From Prevotella sp. (lineage in GTDB: Bacteria > Bacteroidota > Bacteroidia > Bacteroidales > Bacteroidaceae), in the NCBI GenBank assembly GCA_017941345.1, contig JAGAWQ010000151.1:1-36019 (forward strand): 36,019 bases of DNA. The letters are read 5' to 3'. Of the stretch, positions 25,319-33,029 are shown one piece after another. A program made the position numbers and the translations under genes. The notes beneath the pieces are model-generated. The model worked only from the letters and a program-made list of their open reading frames with translations. It did no database searches and had not been told where the DNA came from. The first letter of the stretch is position 1. Each line of letters begins with the position of its first letter.

Positions 25319-26023
25319 ATGAAAAAGATTGTTTTATTTGCAATGAGTGTGCTGAGCGGTTTTGCCGCGCAGGCCCAAGATATCGTGGAAACAACGGTAG
25401 CAGCCGATTTCGTTAGTAGTTATATCTGGCGCGGTCAGGACTTGGGAAGTGCTGCTGTTCAGCCGACGCTGGGCGTAGAGTATAAAGGTCTGTCGCTGAC
25501 TGCGTGGGGCAGCTATGGACTAGTGAACACCGCCGACACGAAGGAGTTTGACCTGACGCTGGCTTACACCACGGGAGGCTTCAATATCGGCGTCACAGAC
25601 TATTGGTTCAGTGCAGGACTTGATCCGGATGGAAGATATTTCAAGTACGACGCCCACGGCACAAACCACATATTCGAGGCAAACATCGGCTACGACTTCG
25701 GTCCTCTGAGCCTGCAATGGTTCACCAACTTCGCTGGCAACGATGGCACCAATAAAGACGACAAGCGGGCCTATAGCAGTTACTTCGAAGCAGTTGTCCC
25801 CTTCAGCCTTGCTGGCATCGCATGGACTGCTACGGCCGCTGCCGTCCCTTGGGCCACCACCTCCTATGGCACTACGGGCTTTGCCGTCACCAACCTGTCA
25901 CTGAAAGCCACCAAGGACATCAAGGTGACCGACACATTCTCGATACCCGTCTTCGGACAGATTGTTGGCAACCCTTGTTCACAGAAAGCCTACCTGGTCT
26001 TTGGGTTTACGCTGCAACCCTAA
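25319..26023 (+). CDS. Outer-membrane beta-barrel protein (TorF/Gcw_chp-like putative porin)
   Basis: A 234-residue exported protein: signal peptide MKKIVLFAMSVLSGFAAQAQ, then alternating aromatic and polar strands (VSSYIWRGQDLGSAAVQPTLGVEYKG, LTAWGSYGLVN, FDLTLAYTTGGFNIGVTDYW, FEANIGYDFGPLSLQWFTNF) and a terminal YLVFGFTLQP barrel strand. SYIWRGQ is characteristic of the Gcw_chp/TorF putative porins. It lies 18 nt after amtB and is followed by a terminator hairpin, so it is the last gene of the glnK-amtB operon. The context suggests a channel letting ammonium or small nitrogen compounds through the outer membrane; that role is inferred. Confidence 0.8.
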   Translation: MKKIVLFAMSVLSGFAAQAQDIVETTVAADFVSSYIWRGQDLGSAAVQPTLGVEYKGLSLTAWGSYGLVNTADTKEFDLTLAYTTGGFNIGVTDYWFSAGLDPDGRYFKYDAHGTNHIFEANIGYDFGPLSLQWFTNFAGNDGTNKDDKRAYSSYFEAVVPFSLAGIAWTATAAAVPWATTSYGTTGFAVTNLSLKATKDIKVTDTFSIPVFGQIVGNPCSQKAYLVFGFTLQP

Positions 26024-26037
26024 TCTTACAGGTACGC

Positions 26038-26070
26038 ATCCTCCCCTTGTTACGATGACAGGGGGAGGAT
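26038..26070 (+). terminator. Hairpin after the glnK-amtB-porin operon
   Basis: Arms 26038-26050 (ATCCTCCCCTTGT) and 26058-26070 (ACAGGGGGAGGAT) make a 13-bp stem with one G-T pair. The following TATTCAATT is only a weak U-tract, so termination efficiency is uncertain. Confidence 0.7.
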
Positions 26071-26086
26071 TATTCAATTGTGTGTT

Positions 26087-26109
26087 CGATAACAGATTGT
26101 AACGAAATG
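26087..26109 (+). promoter_or_regulatory. Conserved upstream block shared with glnK
   Basis: Nineteen of 23 positions match 23443-23465. In both places the block is the first recognisable element after the terminator of the preceding unit and lies more than 100 nt before the -7 box. Confidence 0.5.
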
Positions 26110-26185
26110 GCCGTTATTATGAGCAAATTGATAGCAAATAGAAACGATAAATACTTATTTGCTTTACAAAATGATAGTTGATAAT

Positions 26186-26204
26186 GTTTTTAACAAACAA
26201 AACG
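26186..26204 (+). promoter_or_regulatory. 19-mer shared with glnK (candidate activator site)
   Basis: GTTTTTAACAAACAAAACG is identical to 23542-23560 and lies 35 nt before the glnN -7 box. Just upstream is another inverted repeat, AGCAAATA (26133-26140) and TATTTGCT (26156-26163). Confidence 0.65.
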
Positions 26205-26226
26205 TAAGCAAAATGCGATATTATTC

Positions 26227-26271
26227 TGTCAATTTGTAGTAACTTTGCATCGTGATTCAAGCAAATTGACA
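26227..26271 (+). promoter_or_regulatory. glnN promoter flanked by a 10-bp inverted repeat
   Basis: The -7 box TAACTTTGC is at 26240-26248, and the following ATCGTGA matches the glnK promoter. Perfect inverted arms TGTCAATTTG (26227-26236) and CAAATTGACA (26262-26271) bracket the box, an arrangement that could serve repression or an RNA hairpin. There is no clear -33 TTTG. Confidence 0.65.
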
Positions 26272-26295
26272 TTTCAAAATTAAATAGGTAACAAT

Positions 26296-28545
26296 ATGGA
26301 AGCATTAAGATTTCAGGTTGTCGGTGAGGCCTTCAAGAAGAAGCCACTCGACGTAAAAGCACCCAATGAAAGGCTACGGGTAGGCGAGCAAAGCTCGGGA
26401 ATGAGGCCTTACGAGTATTTTGGCAAGAAGGTCTTCAACCGTGAGAAGATGTACAAGTACCTGCCCAAGCAGGTCTATGAGAAGATGATAGACGTGATGG
26501 ATAACGGAGCCCGTCTCGACCGTGACATCGCTGACGCTGTAGCTGCCGGTATGAAGCAGTGGGCTGTAGAGAATGGTGTCACCCACTATACCCACTGGTT
26601 CCAGCCGCTGACCGAGGGAACAGCCGAGAAGCACGACTCATTTATCGAGCATGACGGCAAGGGCGGTATGGTGGAGGAGTTCACCGGCAAGCTGCTCGTT
26701 CAGCAGGAGCCAGACGCCTCGTCGTTCCCTTCTGGTGGTATCCGCTCCACCTTCGAGGCCCGTGGCTACTCTGCATGGGACCCCACATCACCTGTGTTTA
26801 TCATCGACGATACCCTGTGTATTCCCACCGTATTTATATCGTATAGTGGTGAGGCCCTTGACTATAAGGCTCCTCTGCTCCGTGCCTTGCATGCTGTCAA
26901 CGTGGCTGCTACGGAGGTGTGCCATTACTTCGACCCCAGCGTGAAGAAGGTGACTTCTAACCTCGGTTGGGAACAGGAGTACTTCCTTGTCGACGAGGGA
27001 TTGTATGCTGCCCGTCCTGACTTGCTACTGACAGGTCGCACCCTGATGGGACACGACTCTGCCAAGAACCAGCAGATGGACGACCACTACTTTGGCAGCA
27101 TCCCTGAGCGTGTGGCTGCCTTTATGCGCGACCTGGAGATTCAGGCGCTGGAGTTGGGTGTTCCCTGTAAGACGCGCCACAACGAGGTGGCTCCCAACCA
27201 GTTTGAGCTGGCTCCTATCTTCGAGGAGACCAACCTGGCTGTCGACCACAACATGATGCTGATGTCGCTGATGAAGCGTGTGGCCCGCAAGCACGGCTTC
27301 CGTGTGCTGCTCCATGAAAAGCCTTTTGCAGGCATCAACGGTAGCGGTAAGCACAACAACTGGAGCCTGTCTACCGACAACGGCATTCTGCTGCATGCTC
27401 CCGGCAAGACGGCGGAGCAGAACCTGCGCTTTGCCACGTTTATCGTAGAGACGCTTATGGGTGTCTATCGTCACAACGGACTGTTGAAAGCCTCTATTAT
27501 GAGTGCCACCAACGCCCACCGTCTGGGTGCCAACGAGGCTCCTCCTGCCATCATCAGCTCGTTCCTTGGCAAACAGCTCAGCGAACTGCTCGACCATATC
27601 GAGAAAGCTGACAAGGACAATATTTTCTCGATGGACGGCAAGCAGGGCATGAAGATGGACATCCCTGAGATTCCTGAACTGCTCATCGATAACACCGACC
27701 GCAACCGCACGTCACCCTTCGCCTTCACCGGCAACCGCTTTGAGTTCCGCGCTGTAGGCAGCGAGGCTAACTGTGCCAGTGCCATGATTGCCTTGAATAG
27801 TGCCGTAGCAGAAGCCCTTGTCAGCTTCAAGAAGCGTGTGGATGCCAAGATTCCTGAGTACGAGAAAAAGCTGGCAGGTACTGAGCACAGCGCCACGTTC
27901 CATGCCATCATCGACGTGCTGCGTGAGGATATCAAGACCTGCAAGCCCATCCGCTTCGACGGCAATGGCTACTCTGACGAGTGGGTATTGGAGGCTGCCA
28001 AGCGTGGTCTCGACGTCGAGAAGTCATGCCCGAAAATCTTTGAGCGCTACCTCGACGAGGAGAGCATTCAGATGTTCGAGAGCCTGGGTGTGATGACGAA
28101 GAAAGAGCTCGAAGCCCGCAACGAGGTGAAGTGGGAGACCTACACGAAGAAGATTCAGATAGAGGCCCGTGTGCTGGGCGACCTCTCGATGAACCATATC
28201 ATCCCCGTGGCCACCCGCTATCAGAGTCAACTGTTGAAGAACGTCGAAAATATGGCATCCGTATTCTCCGTCGACAAGGCTGAGAAGCTGAACGCCCGTA
28301 ACATCAAGATTATCGAGGAGATTGCTGAGCGTACCTCAGCCATCGAGAAGGGTGTCGAAGAACTGGTCAATGCCCGCAAGTTGGCCAACAAGATTGGCGA
28401 CGAGCACGACAAGGCCATTGCCTACCACAATACCGTTGAGCCAAAGCTCGATGAGATACGTTACGAGATTGACAAGCTGGAGCTCATCGTCGACGACGCT
28501 CTGTGGCCACTGCCCAAATATCGTGAGCTGCTATTCATAAGATAA
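26296..28545 (+). CDS. glnN: Glutamine synthetase type III
   Basis: A 749-residue GSIII, the large dodecameric glutamine synthetase typical of Bacteroidetes; it makes glutamine from glutamate, ammonia and ATP in the cytoplasm. The GSIII-specific N-terminus (NERLRVGEQSSGMRPYEYFGKKVFN, THYTHWFQPLTEGTAEKHDSF) is present. Active-site elements are GWEQEYFLVD (Glu226, Glu228), ARHNEV-type KTRHNEVAPNQFE, NGSGKHNNWS and NRTSPFAFTGNRFEFRAVGS (Glu483, Arg485). The C-terminal helical extension (AERTSAIEKGVEELVNARKLAN) is complete. It is a single-gene unit between its own promoter and terminator, and is probably induced with glnK-amtB under nitrogen limitation, as judged from the shared promoter elements. 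Confidence 0.97.
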   Translation: MEALRFQVVGEAFKKKPLDVKAPNERLRVGEQSSGMRPYEYFGKKVFNREKMYKYLPKQVYEKMIDVMDNGARLDRDIADAVAAGMKQWAVENGVTHYTHWFQPLTEGTAEKHDSFIEHDGKGGMVEEFTGKLLVQQEPDASSFPSGGIRSTFEARGYSAWDPTSPVFIIDDTLCIPTVFISYSGEALDYKAPLLRALHAVNVAATEVCHYFDPSVKKVTSNLGWEQEYFLVDEGLYAARPDLLLTGRTLMGHDSAKNQQMDDHYFGSIPERVAAFMRDLEIQALELGVPCKTRHNEVAPNQFELAPIFEETNLAVDHNMMLMSLMKRVARKHGFRVLLHEKPFAGINGSGKHNNWSLSTDNGILLHAPGKTAEQNLRFATFIVETLMGVYRHNGLLKASIMSATNAHRLGANEAPPAIISSFLGKQLSELLDHIEKADKDNIFSMDGKQGMKMDIPEIPELLIDNTDRNRTSPFAFTGNRFEFRAVGSEANCASAMIALNSAVAEALVSFKKRVDAKIPEYEKKLAGTEHSATFHAIIDVLREDIKTCKPIRFDGNGYSDEWVLEAAKRGLDVEKSCPKIFERYLDEESIQMFESLGVMTKKELEARNEVKWETYTKKIQIEARVLGDLSMNHIIPVATRYQSQLLKNVENMASVFSVDKAEKLNARNIKIIEEIAERTSAIEKGVEELVNARKLANKIGDEHDKAIAYHNTVEPKLDEIRYEIDKLELIVDDALWPLPKYRELLFIR

Positions 28546-28575
28546 TCAAACTCGAATGCAAGTTCTGGTTTGTGT

Positions 28576-28606
28576 GGAACCCGAAGCTGTGACAGTCTCG
28601 GGTTCC
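28576..28606 (+). terminator. Hairpin between convergent glnN and lrp
   Basis: GGAACCCGA (28576-28584) and TCGGGTTCC (28598-28606) form a perfect 9-bp stem with a 13-nt loop, followed by TATATGTTTAG. The stem can form in RNA from either strand and ends at the lrp stop codon, so it may serve both genes. Confidence 0.75.
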
Positions 28607-29073
28607 TATATGTTTAGTCCGTAGCTCTGTTTCACTTCACTCATCACAAAAGTACTCTCAATAGAGGCCAGGTTCTCAATCTCCCCTAATTTATTGAGTA
28701 CAAACTCCTGGTATTGCTTCATGTCACGTGCACGTACCTTTAATAGATAGTCGTATGCACCTGAGGTGTTGTAGCACTCTGTCACCTCCGGAATACGCAT
28801 GATTCGCCGCGAAAAGGCATCTGCTATCTCGTGGTTGATTTGCTTCAGTTTCACCTTACAGTATACCTGCAAGCCAAGATTTAGCTTCTCTGGGTCCAGT
28901 ACTGCCACATACTTCTTAATATATCCTTTCTTTTCCAACCGTTTCTGGCGTTCAAACACGGGCGTTGGAGTCAGATGGACGGCGTCAGCCAACTCTTTTG
29001 TGGTCAATTTGGCATTTTTTTGCAGCGTTTTCAGTATCTGCAGGTCGATTTCGTCTAAGATTTCTGCCATCAT
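28606..29073 (-). CDS. Lrp/AsnC-family transcriptional regulator
   Basis: A 155-residue regulator. Residues 5-65 hold the AsnC helix-turn-helix (ILDEIDLQILKTLQKNAKLTTKELADAVHLTPTPVFERQKRLEKKGYI). Residues 75-150 form the RAM ligand-binding domain (LQVYCKVKLK, ECYNTSGAYDYLLKVRARDM, STFVMSEVK). Such proteins form octamers that respond to amino acids. It is convergent with glnN and divergent from metY, with facing promoters in the 180-nt spacer. Regulation of metY or of the nitrogen genes is plausible from position but unproven. Two adjacent ATGs are possible starts. Confidence 0.92.
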   Translation of the reverse strand: MMAEILDEIDLQILKTLQKNAKLTTKELADAVHLTPTPVFERQKRLEKKGYIKKYVAVLDPEKLNLGLQVYCKVKLKQINHEIADAFSRRIMRIPEVTECYNTSGAYDYLLKVRARDMKQYQEFVLNKLGEIENLASIESTFVMSEVKQSYGLNI

Positions 29074-29138
29074 TTAGAATTTTATTCTGTTTGGAGGTCG
29101 TTGAAGGGTCTCCGGTGGAAAGATTTTCTTTCTCAGCT

Positions 29139-29147
29139 GCAAAATTA
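29139..29147 (-). promoter_or_regulatory. Promoter -7 element for the lrp-type gene
   Basis: On the minus strand this reads TAATTTTGC, matching the consensus. A CTTG about 20 nt upstream (29168-29171) is a near match to the -33 TTTG. The leader would be about 60 nt. Confidence 0.6.
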
Positions 29148-29174
29148 GTGATATTTTCTGAAATATGCAAGAAA

Positions 29175-29207
29175 TTTGGAGGATATTTCCAAACTTCGTA
29201 CCTTTGC
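29175..29207 (+). promoter_or_regulatory. metY promoter
   Basis: TTTG 29175-29178, a 20-nt spacer and TACCTTTGC 29199-29207 fit the consensus. The leader is only about 40 nt, too short for a SAM riboswitch. Confidence 0.8.
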
Positions 29208-29253
29208 ACCCAGAAAATACAATTAATAACAAATAAAAAGAAAGGATAAGATT

Positions 29254-30543
29254 ATGAGTACAAAGAATTACAAGTTTGAGACACTGCAACTCCATGTAGG
29301 CCAAGAACAGGCTGACCCCGCAACCGACGCACGCGCCGTGCCCATCTATCAGACCACGTCGTACGTGTTCCGTAACTCACAGCATGCTGCCGACCGTTTT
29401 GGTCTTCGCGATGCAGGTAATATCTATGGTCGTCTGACCAACTCCACACAAGGTGTGTTCGAAGACCGTGTCGCTGCCCTCGAAGGCGGTGTGGCAGGTC
29501 TGGCTGTTGCCTCTGGTGCTGCTGCCATCACCTACGCCCTGCAAAATATTGTGCAGGCCGGCGACCATATCGTTGCTGCTGACAATCTCTATGGCGGTTC
29601 GTACAACCTGATTACCCACACGCTCTCGACGCAGGGCATCACGAATACCATTATTAATGTCAACGACCTCGAAGCCCTCGATGCCGCCATCAAACCCAAC
29701 ACAAAAGTAGTATATGCAGAGACCTTCGGTAACCCCAACTCCGATGTGCTCGACCTCGAAGGCGTAGCCGCTGTGGCACATAAGCATGGCATCCCCTTCA
29801 TCGTCGACAACACCTTCGGAACGCCTTATCTCATCCGTCCGCTGGAGCACGGAGCAGACATTGTGGTACACTCGGCAACAAAATTCCTCGGTGGTCACGG
29901 CAGTTCTCTGGGTGGTGTCATTGTCGATGGCGGCAAGTTCGACTGGAAGGCTAATCCTGACAAGTTCCCCACACTGGCTAAGCCCGACCCAAGCTATCAC
30001 GGCATCGTGTTTGCCGACGCAGTAGGTGCTGCGGCTTTCGTCACCCGCATCCGTGCCGTCATCCTGCGCGATACTGGTGCTGCCATCTCGCCGTTCAATG
30101 CCTTCATCCTGTTGCAGGGTGTTGAGACGCTGAGCCTGCGTGTGGAGCGTCATGTGGAGAATGCCCTGAAGGTGGTCGACTTCCTCAGTAAGCACCCCAA
30201 GGTAGCTGCCGTGCATCACCCCGCTCTTGAGAGTCATCCTGACCACGCACTCTACAAGAAGTACTATCCCAACGGTGCTGCCAGCATCTTTACCTTCGAA
30301 GTGAAGGGCGGACAGGAAGAGGCCTGGCGCTTCATCGATGCCCTGCAAATCTTCTCGCTGCTGGCTAATGTGGCTGACGTGAAGAGTCTGGTCATCCATC
30401 CCTATACCACCACCCACTCACAACTGTCGCCTGAGGAACTGGCTGAGCAGCACATCACACCTGCCACCGTACGCCTCTCCATCGGTACTGAGCACATCGA
30501 CGACATCATCGACGACCTCGCCCAAGCCCTCGACAAGATTTAA
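29254..30543 (+). CDS. metY: O-acetylhomoserine aminocarboxypropyltransferase (sulfhydrylase)
   Basis: A 429-residue PLP enzyme of the Cys/Met metabolism family that makes homocysteine from O-acetylhomoserine and sulfide. The start FETLQLHVGQEQADPATDARAVPIYQTTSYVF is typical of MetY, and the length of about 430 residues distinguishes it from the shorter MetB/MetC. ASGAAAI, NLYGGSYNL, AETFGNP and VDNTFGTPYL are conserved, and the PLP lysine is K210 in SATKFLGGHG. The closing VRLSIGTEHIDDIIDDL is also standard. It has its own promoter divergent from the Lrp-type gene, and RBS-like AAAGGATAAG before the start. With cysK nearby it indicates sulfide-based assimilation of sulfur into amino acids. 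Confidence 0.94.
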   Translation: MSTKNYKFETLQLHVGQEQADPATDARAVPIYQTTSYVFRNSQHAADRFGLRDAGNIYGRLTNSTQGVFEDRVAALEGGVAGLAVASGAAAITYALQNIVQAGDHIVAADNLYGGSYNLITHTLSTQGITNTIINVNDLEALDAAIKPNTKVVYAETFGNPNSDVLDLEGVAAVAHKHGIPFIVDNTFGTPYLIRPLEHGADIVVHSATKFLGGHGSSLGGVIVDGGKFDWKANPDKFPTLAKPDPSYHGIVFADAVGAAAFVTRIRAVILRDTGAAISPFNAFILLQGVETLSLRVERHVENALKVVDFLSKHPKVAAVHHPALESHPDHALYKKYYPNGAASIFTFEVKGGQEEAWRFIDALQIFSLLANVADVKSLVIHPYTTTHSQLSPEELAEQHITPATVRLSIGTEHIDDIIDDLAQALDKI

Positions 30544-30592
30544 CCACATGGTTATTTTTGACCGCGGATTAGGCAAATTACACGAATTTTAG

Positions 30593-30601
30593 TATCTTTG
30601 C
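30593..30601 (+). promoter_or_regulatory. Promoter -7 element before the tcdA-like gene
   Basis: TATCTTTGC matches TAnnTTTGC and lies 18 nt before the start codon. No -33 TTTG at the right distance is visible. Confidence 0.6.
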
Positions 30602-30619
30602 ACCCAAAATGTGTGAAGT

Positions 30620-31153
30620 ATGGCTATGGAACAGGCAATATTCCAAAGGGCAGAACAGCTGTTGGGCAAAGAGACTATAGAGGTAATAGCCCGAAAACGG
30701 GTCATCTTGAAGGAACGGCTGCTCAGCATCAACCCCTCGGCAGAGATTACTGCACGGAAAGAGGTCTTTTCGCAAGAAACGGCAGCGCTTTTCGACCTCA
30801 ACGGCTATGACTACATCATCGATGCCATCGATTCGTTGAAAGACAAGGCATTGCTTATCCTGATGGCGACACAGACGCAGGCCAAGTTCTACTCGTCGAT
30901 GGGGGCAGCCCTGAAGCTTGACCCTACCCGCATCAAAACGGCTGAATTCTGGAAGGTGACTGGCGACCCCCTGGCACGCGCTCTCCGCAACCGTTTCAAG
31001 CGTGAAAAGGTGTTTCCCAAACGGAAGTTCCAGTGCGTCTACTCCGACGAACTCTTGCAGCCACATGGTGAAGGCAAAGGTTCCATCGTACATATCACCG
31101 CCATTTTTGGCTTTGTGCTGGCGGGACTGGTTATTCAAGATATTATAAAATAA
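30620..31153 (+). CDS. TcdA/CsdL-like tRNA t6A dehydratase lacking its nucleotide-binding loop
   Basis: A 177-residue E1-like protein. TcdA enzymes are usually about 240-250 residues; they adenylate t6A37 in tRNA to form the cyclic derivative. The normal start ([21 protein letters not shown]) is joined directly to the later [19 protein letters not shown]. The segment that should lie between, with the ATP-binding GxGGVGS loop, the VDxD strand and the NxNRQ motif, is missing (about 55 residues) at residues 29/30, near 30706. The rest is well conserved: [45 protein letters not shown] and the hydrophobic C-terminal [16 protein letters not shown]. The frame is kept, so it may be expressed, but adenylation is unlikely. 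An in-frame deletion or an assembly error are the alternatives. Confidence 0.82.
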   Translation: MAMEQAIFQRAEQLLGKETIEVIARKRVILKERLLSINPSAEITARKEVFSQETAALFDLNGYDYIIDAIDSLKDKALLILMATQTQAKFYSSMGAALKLDPTRIKTAEFWKVTGDPLARALRNRFKREKVFPKRKFQCVYSDELLQPHGEGKGSIVHITAIFGFVLAGLVIQDIIK

Positions 31154-31167
31154 AAAAAGATAAGACT

Positions 31168-32115
31168 ATGACAAAGATTGCAAAACAGCTGACCGAGCTC
31201 GTCGGCAACACCCCACTCTTAGAGCTCAACAAGTATTCACGGGCAAAGGGTCTGGAGACCCCAGTGATTGCCAAAGTAGAGTTTTTCAACCCCGGCGGCA
31301 GCGTGAAAGACCGTATCGCACTGGCGATGATTGAGGATGCTGAGCAGAAGGGAATCCTGAAGCCGGGTGCAACCATCATCGAACCCACCAGCGGCAACAC
31401 AGGCGTAGGACTGGCACTGGTATCAGCCGTCAAGGGCTACCATCTTATCCTTACCATGCCTGAGACCATGAGCGTAGAACGCCGCAACCTTGTGAAGGCT
31501 TACGGTGCCGAGGTACGCCTCACCTCTGGTAAAGACGGTATGCCAGGTGCCATCCGTGCCGCTGAGGAACTGCGTGACTCCATCCCCGGAGCAGTCATCC
31601 TGCAACAGTTCGAGAATGCTGCCAACCCCGCCAAGCACTATGCCACTACAGGTCCTGAAATTTGGCGCGACACCGACGGACAGGTGGATATCTTCATTGG
31701 CGGTGTAGGTACTGGCGGTACTATCAGCGGTACAGGTAAATACCTGAAGGAGCAGAACCCCAACGTGAAGATTATCGCTGTAGAGCCTAAGTCGTCGCCC
31801 GTGCTGAACGGCGGTCAGAGCGGTCCTCATAAGATTCAGGGCATCGGAGCCGGTTTCGTGCCCAAGACCTACGATGCTAACATCATCGACGAGGTGTTCG
31901 ACGTCGAGAACGACGATGCCATCCGTACGGGTCGTGAGATAGCCCAGCAGGAAGGTCTGCTGGTTGGTATCTCTGCCGGTGCAGCCCTCTTCGCAGCCAT
32001 CGAGGTGGCTAAGCGTCCGGAGAACAAAGGCAAGAAGATTGTCGTTCTGCTGCCCGATACCGGCGAGCGCTACCTCTCTACGGTGCTCTATGCCTTCGAG
32101 GACTATCCACTATAA
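31168..32115 (+). CDS. cysK: Cysteine synthase A (O-acetylserine sulfhydrylase)
   Basis: A 315-residue PLP enzyme that makes cysteine from O-acetylserine and sulfide. The PLP lysine is K47 in [11 protein letters not shown]. The substrate loop [12 protein letters not shown], the phosphate-binding [18 protein letters not shown] and VGISAGAA, and the [14 protein letters not shown] end are all present, and the length is standard. It starts 14 nt after the tcdA-like gene, so the two are probably co-transcribed. CysM is the closest alternative, but the GIGAGFVP segment and the overall match favour CysK. Confidence 0.95.
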   Translation: MTKIAKQLTELVGNTPLLELNKYSRAKGLETPVIAKVEFFNPGGSVKDRIALAMIEDAEQKGILKPGATIIEPTSGNTGVGLALVSAVKGYHLILTMPETMSVERRNLVKAYGAEVRLTSGKDGMPGAIRAAEELRDSIPGAVILQQFENAANPAKHYATTGPEIWRDTDGQVDIFIGGVGTGGTISGTGKYLKEQNPNVKIIAVEPKSSPVLNGGQSGPHKIQGIGAGFVPKTYDANIIDEVFDVENDDAIRTGREIAQQEGLLVGISAGAALFAAIEVAKRPENKGKKIVVLLPDTGERYLSTVLYAFEDYPL

Positions 32116-32121
32116 TACTGA

Positions 32122-32156
32122 ACCAAAATTTTTTGAATCCATGCTTGGATTTTGGT
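32122..32156 (+). other. Nested inverted repeats after cysK (possible terminator or operator)
   Basis: AATCCA (32136-32141) and TGGATT (32146-32151) form a perfect stem around TGCT, nested in ACCAAAAT (32122-32129) and ATTTTGGT (32149-32156). ACCAAAAT recurs at 32163-32170, overlapping the next start codon. It may terminate cysK or bind a regulator of the following cassette. Confidence 0.4.
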
Positions 32157-32168
32157 GTTAATACCAAA

Positions 32169-33026
32169 ATGGTAGAGACGAAATATTACAATGTTGCAGG
32201 ACATATGTTCGGCATCAGCTGCGATGCAGAGTGCTTCGCGCTGATGCCGAACTATGTGCCTTTTGGCTGTACCGGTAGTAAGCCTGACTTCGTGCTGAGT
32301 ATTGGAAGTGGCAAGGAGCCGGAATACACGGAAGAATACCGGCAGGAGGAAGAGGGGCAGGTCATCGTCTGCGGAAAGACTGCTGACGGTATGCCTGTCT
32401 TTGAATTTGTCTGGTGGGGCACGACGGCGGGGTTTCTGGTTTGTCATGCCGACTACCGTGAAGGCAGGCTCATCACGACGGGACATCACACGAAGCTGGC
32501 GATAGACAATGCGCTGATGATTCTGTACGCCTTGGCAACGGCCCTGGAGGGCACCGTGTTGTTCCATGCTGCTGTGGTGAGTCATCAGTGTAGGGGATAT
32601 ATGTTCTTGGGACCCAGCGGTACAGGCAAGAGCACGCATGCCAGCCTGTGGCAGAAATATATCGATGGTACGGCATTGGTGAACGACGACAACCCCGTGG
32701 TTCGTATCGGTGACGATGGTCGCGCCGTAGTCTATGGCTCGCCTTGGAGTGGCAAGACACCGTGCTATCGTAATGTGAGCTATCCCCTTGACGGTATCGT
32801 GCTGCTGAGTCAGGCGCCTTACAACAAGATACGTCGACTGAGCGGTCTGGAGGCATACGCTTCGCTTGTAGCCAGCATCAGCGGGATGCGATGGGACAAG
32901 CACATTGCTGACGGGCTGCATTGGAGTGAGAATCAGCTGGCCTCGCATGTACGGACGTGGCATCTGGAGTGTCTGCCCGATGAAGAAGCGGCGAGGGTGT
33001 GCTTTGAAATAATTAGTAATGAGTAA
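32169..33026 (+). CDS. HPr kinase/phosphorylase-like P-loop ATPase
   Basis: A 285-residue protein from ATG 32169; the frame also opens at a TTG at 32133, which is less likely. Residues 130-185 resemble the catalytic core of HPr kinase: VLFHAAVVSHQCRGYMFLGPSGTGKST with P-loop Lys154, then LVNDDNPVV, and GSPWSGKTP. The first 110 residues are not the usual HprK N-domain (FALMPNYVPFG, FEFVWWGTTAGFLV), so this is the short HPrK-like type that accompanies PqqD-like proteins and exporters in RiPP-type clusters, including some lasso-peptide loci. Phosphorylation of a peptide or partner protein is a reasonable guess. It is 2 nt from the next gene and starts a four-gene operon. Confidence 0.78.
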   Translation: MVETKYYNVAGHMFGISCDAECFALMPNYVPFGCTGSKPDFVLSIGSGKEPEYTEEYRQEEEGQVIVCGKTADGMPVFEFVWWGTTAGFLVCHADYREGRLITTGHHTKLAIDNALMILYALATALEGTVLFHAAVVSHQCRGYMFLGPSGTGKSTHASLWQKYIDGTALVNDDNPVVRIGDDGRAVVYGSPWSGKTPCYRNVSYPLDGIVLLSQAPYNKIRRLSGLEAYASLVASISGMRWDKHIADGLHWSENQLASHVRTWHLECLPDEEAARVCFEIISNE

Positions 33027-33029
33027 TTA
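33010..33029 (+). repeat. 20-nt AT-rich repeat, inverted copy of 33737-33756
   Basis: TAATTAGTAATGAGTAATTA spans the stop of the HPrK-like gene and reaches the A of the next start codon. It is an exact reverse complement of 33737-33756, so the two copies bracket the S26-like and PqqD-like genes. Confidence 0.8.

Noticed and set aside
29208-29253. Possible riboswitch upstream of metY
   Set aside because: Only about 40 nt separate the promoter from the start codon, too short for a SAM riboswitch, and no stem pattern is visible.
29377-30417. 346-codon minus-strand frame opposite metY
   Set aside because: It is antisense to a full-length conserved enzyme and its translation has no recognisable motif; long antisense frames are common in GC-rich codon contexts here (also opposite trpB at 8683-9576 and gltB at 18265-19116).
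30560-30592. GGATTA/AAATTACACGAATT repeats before the tcdA-like gene
   Set aside because: They resemble simple repeats frequent in bacterial intergenic DNA; only two degenerate units are present and no CRISPR-like spacing exists.
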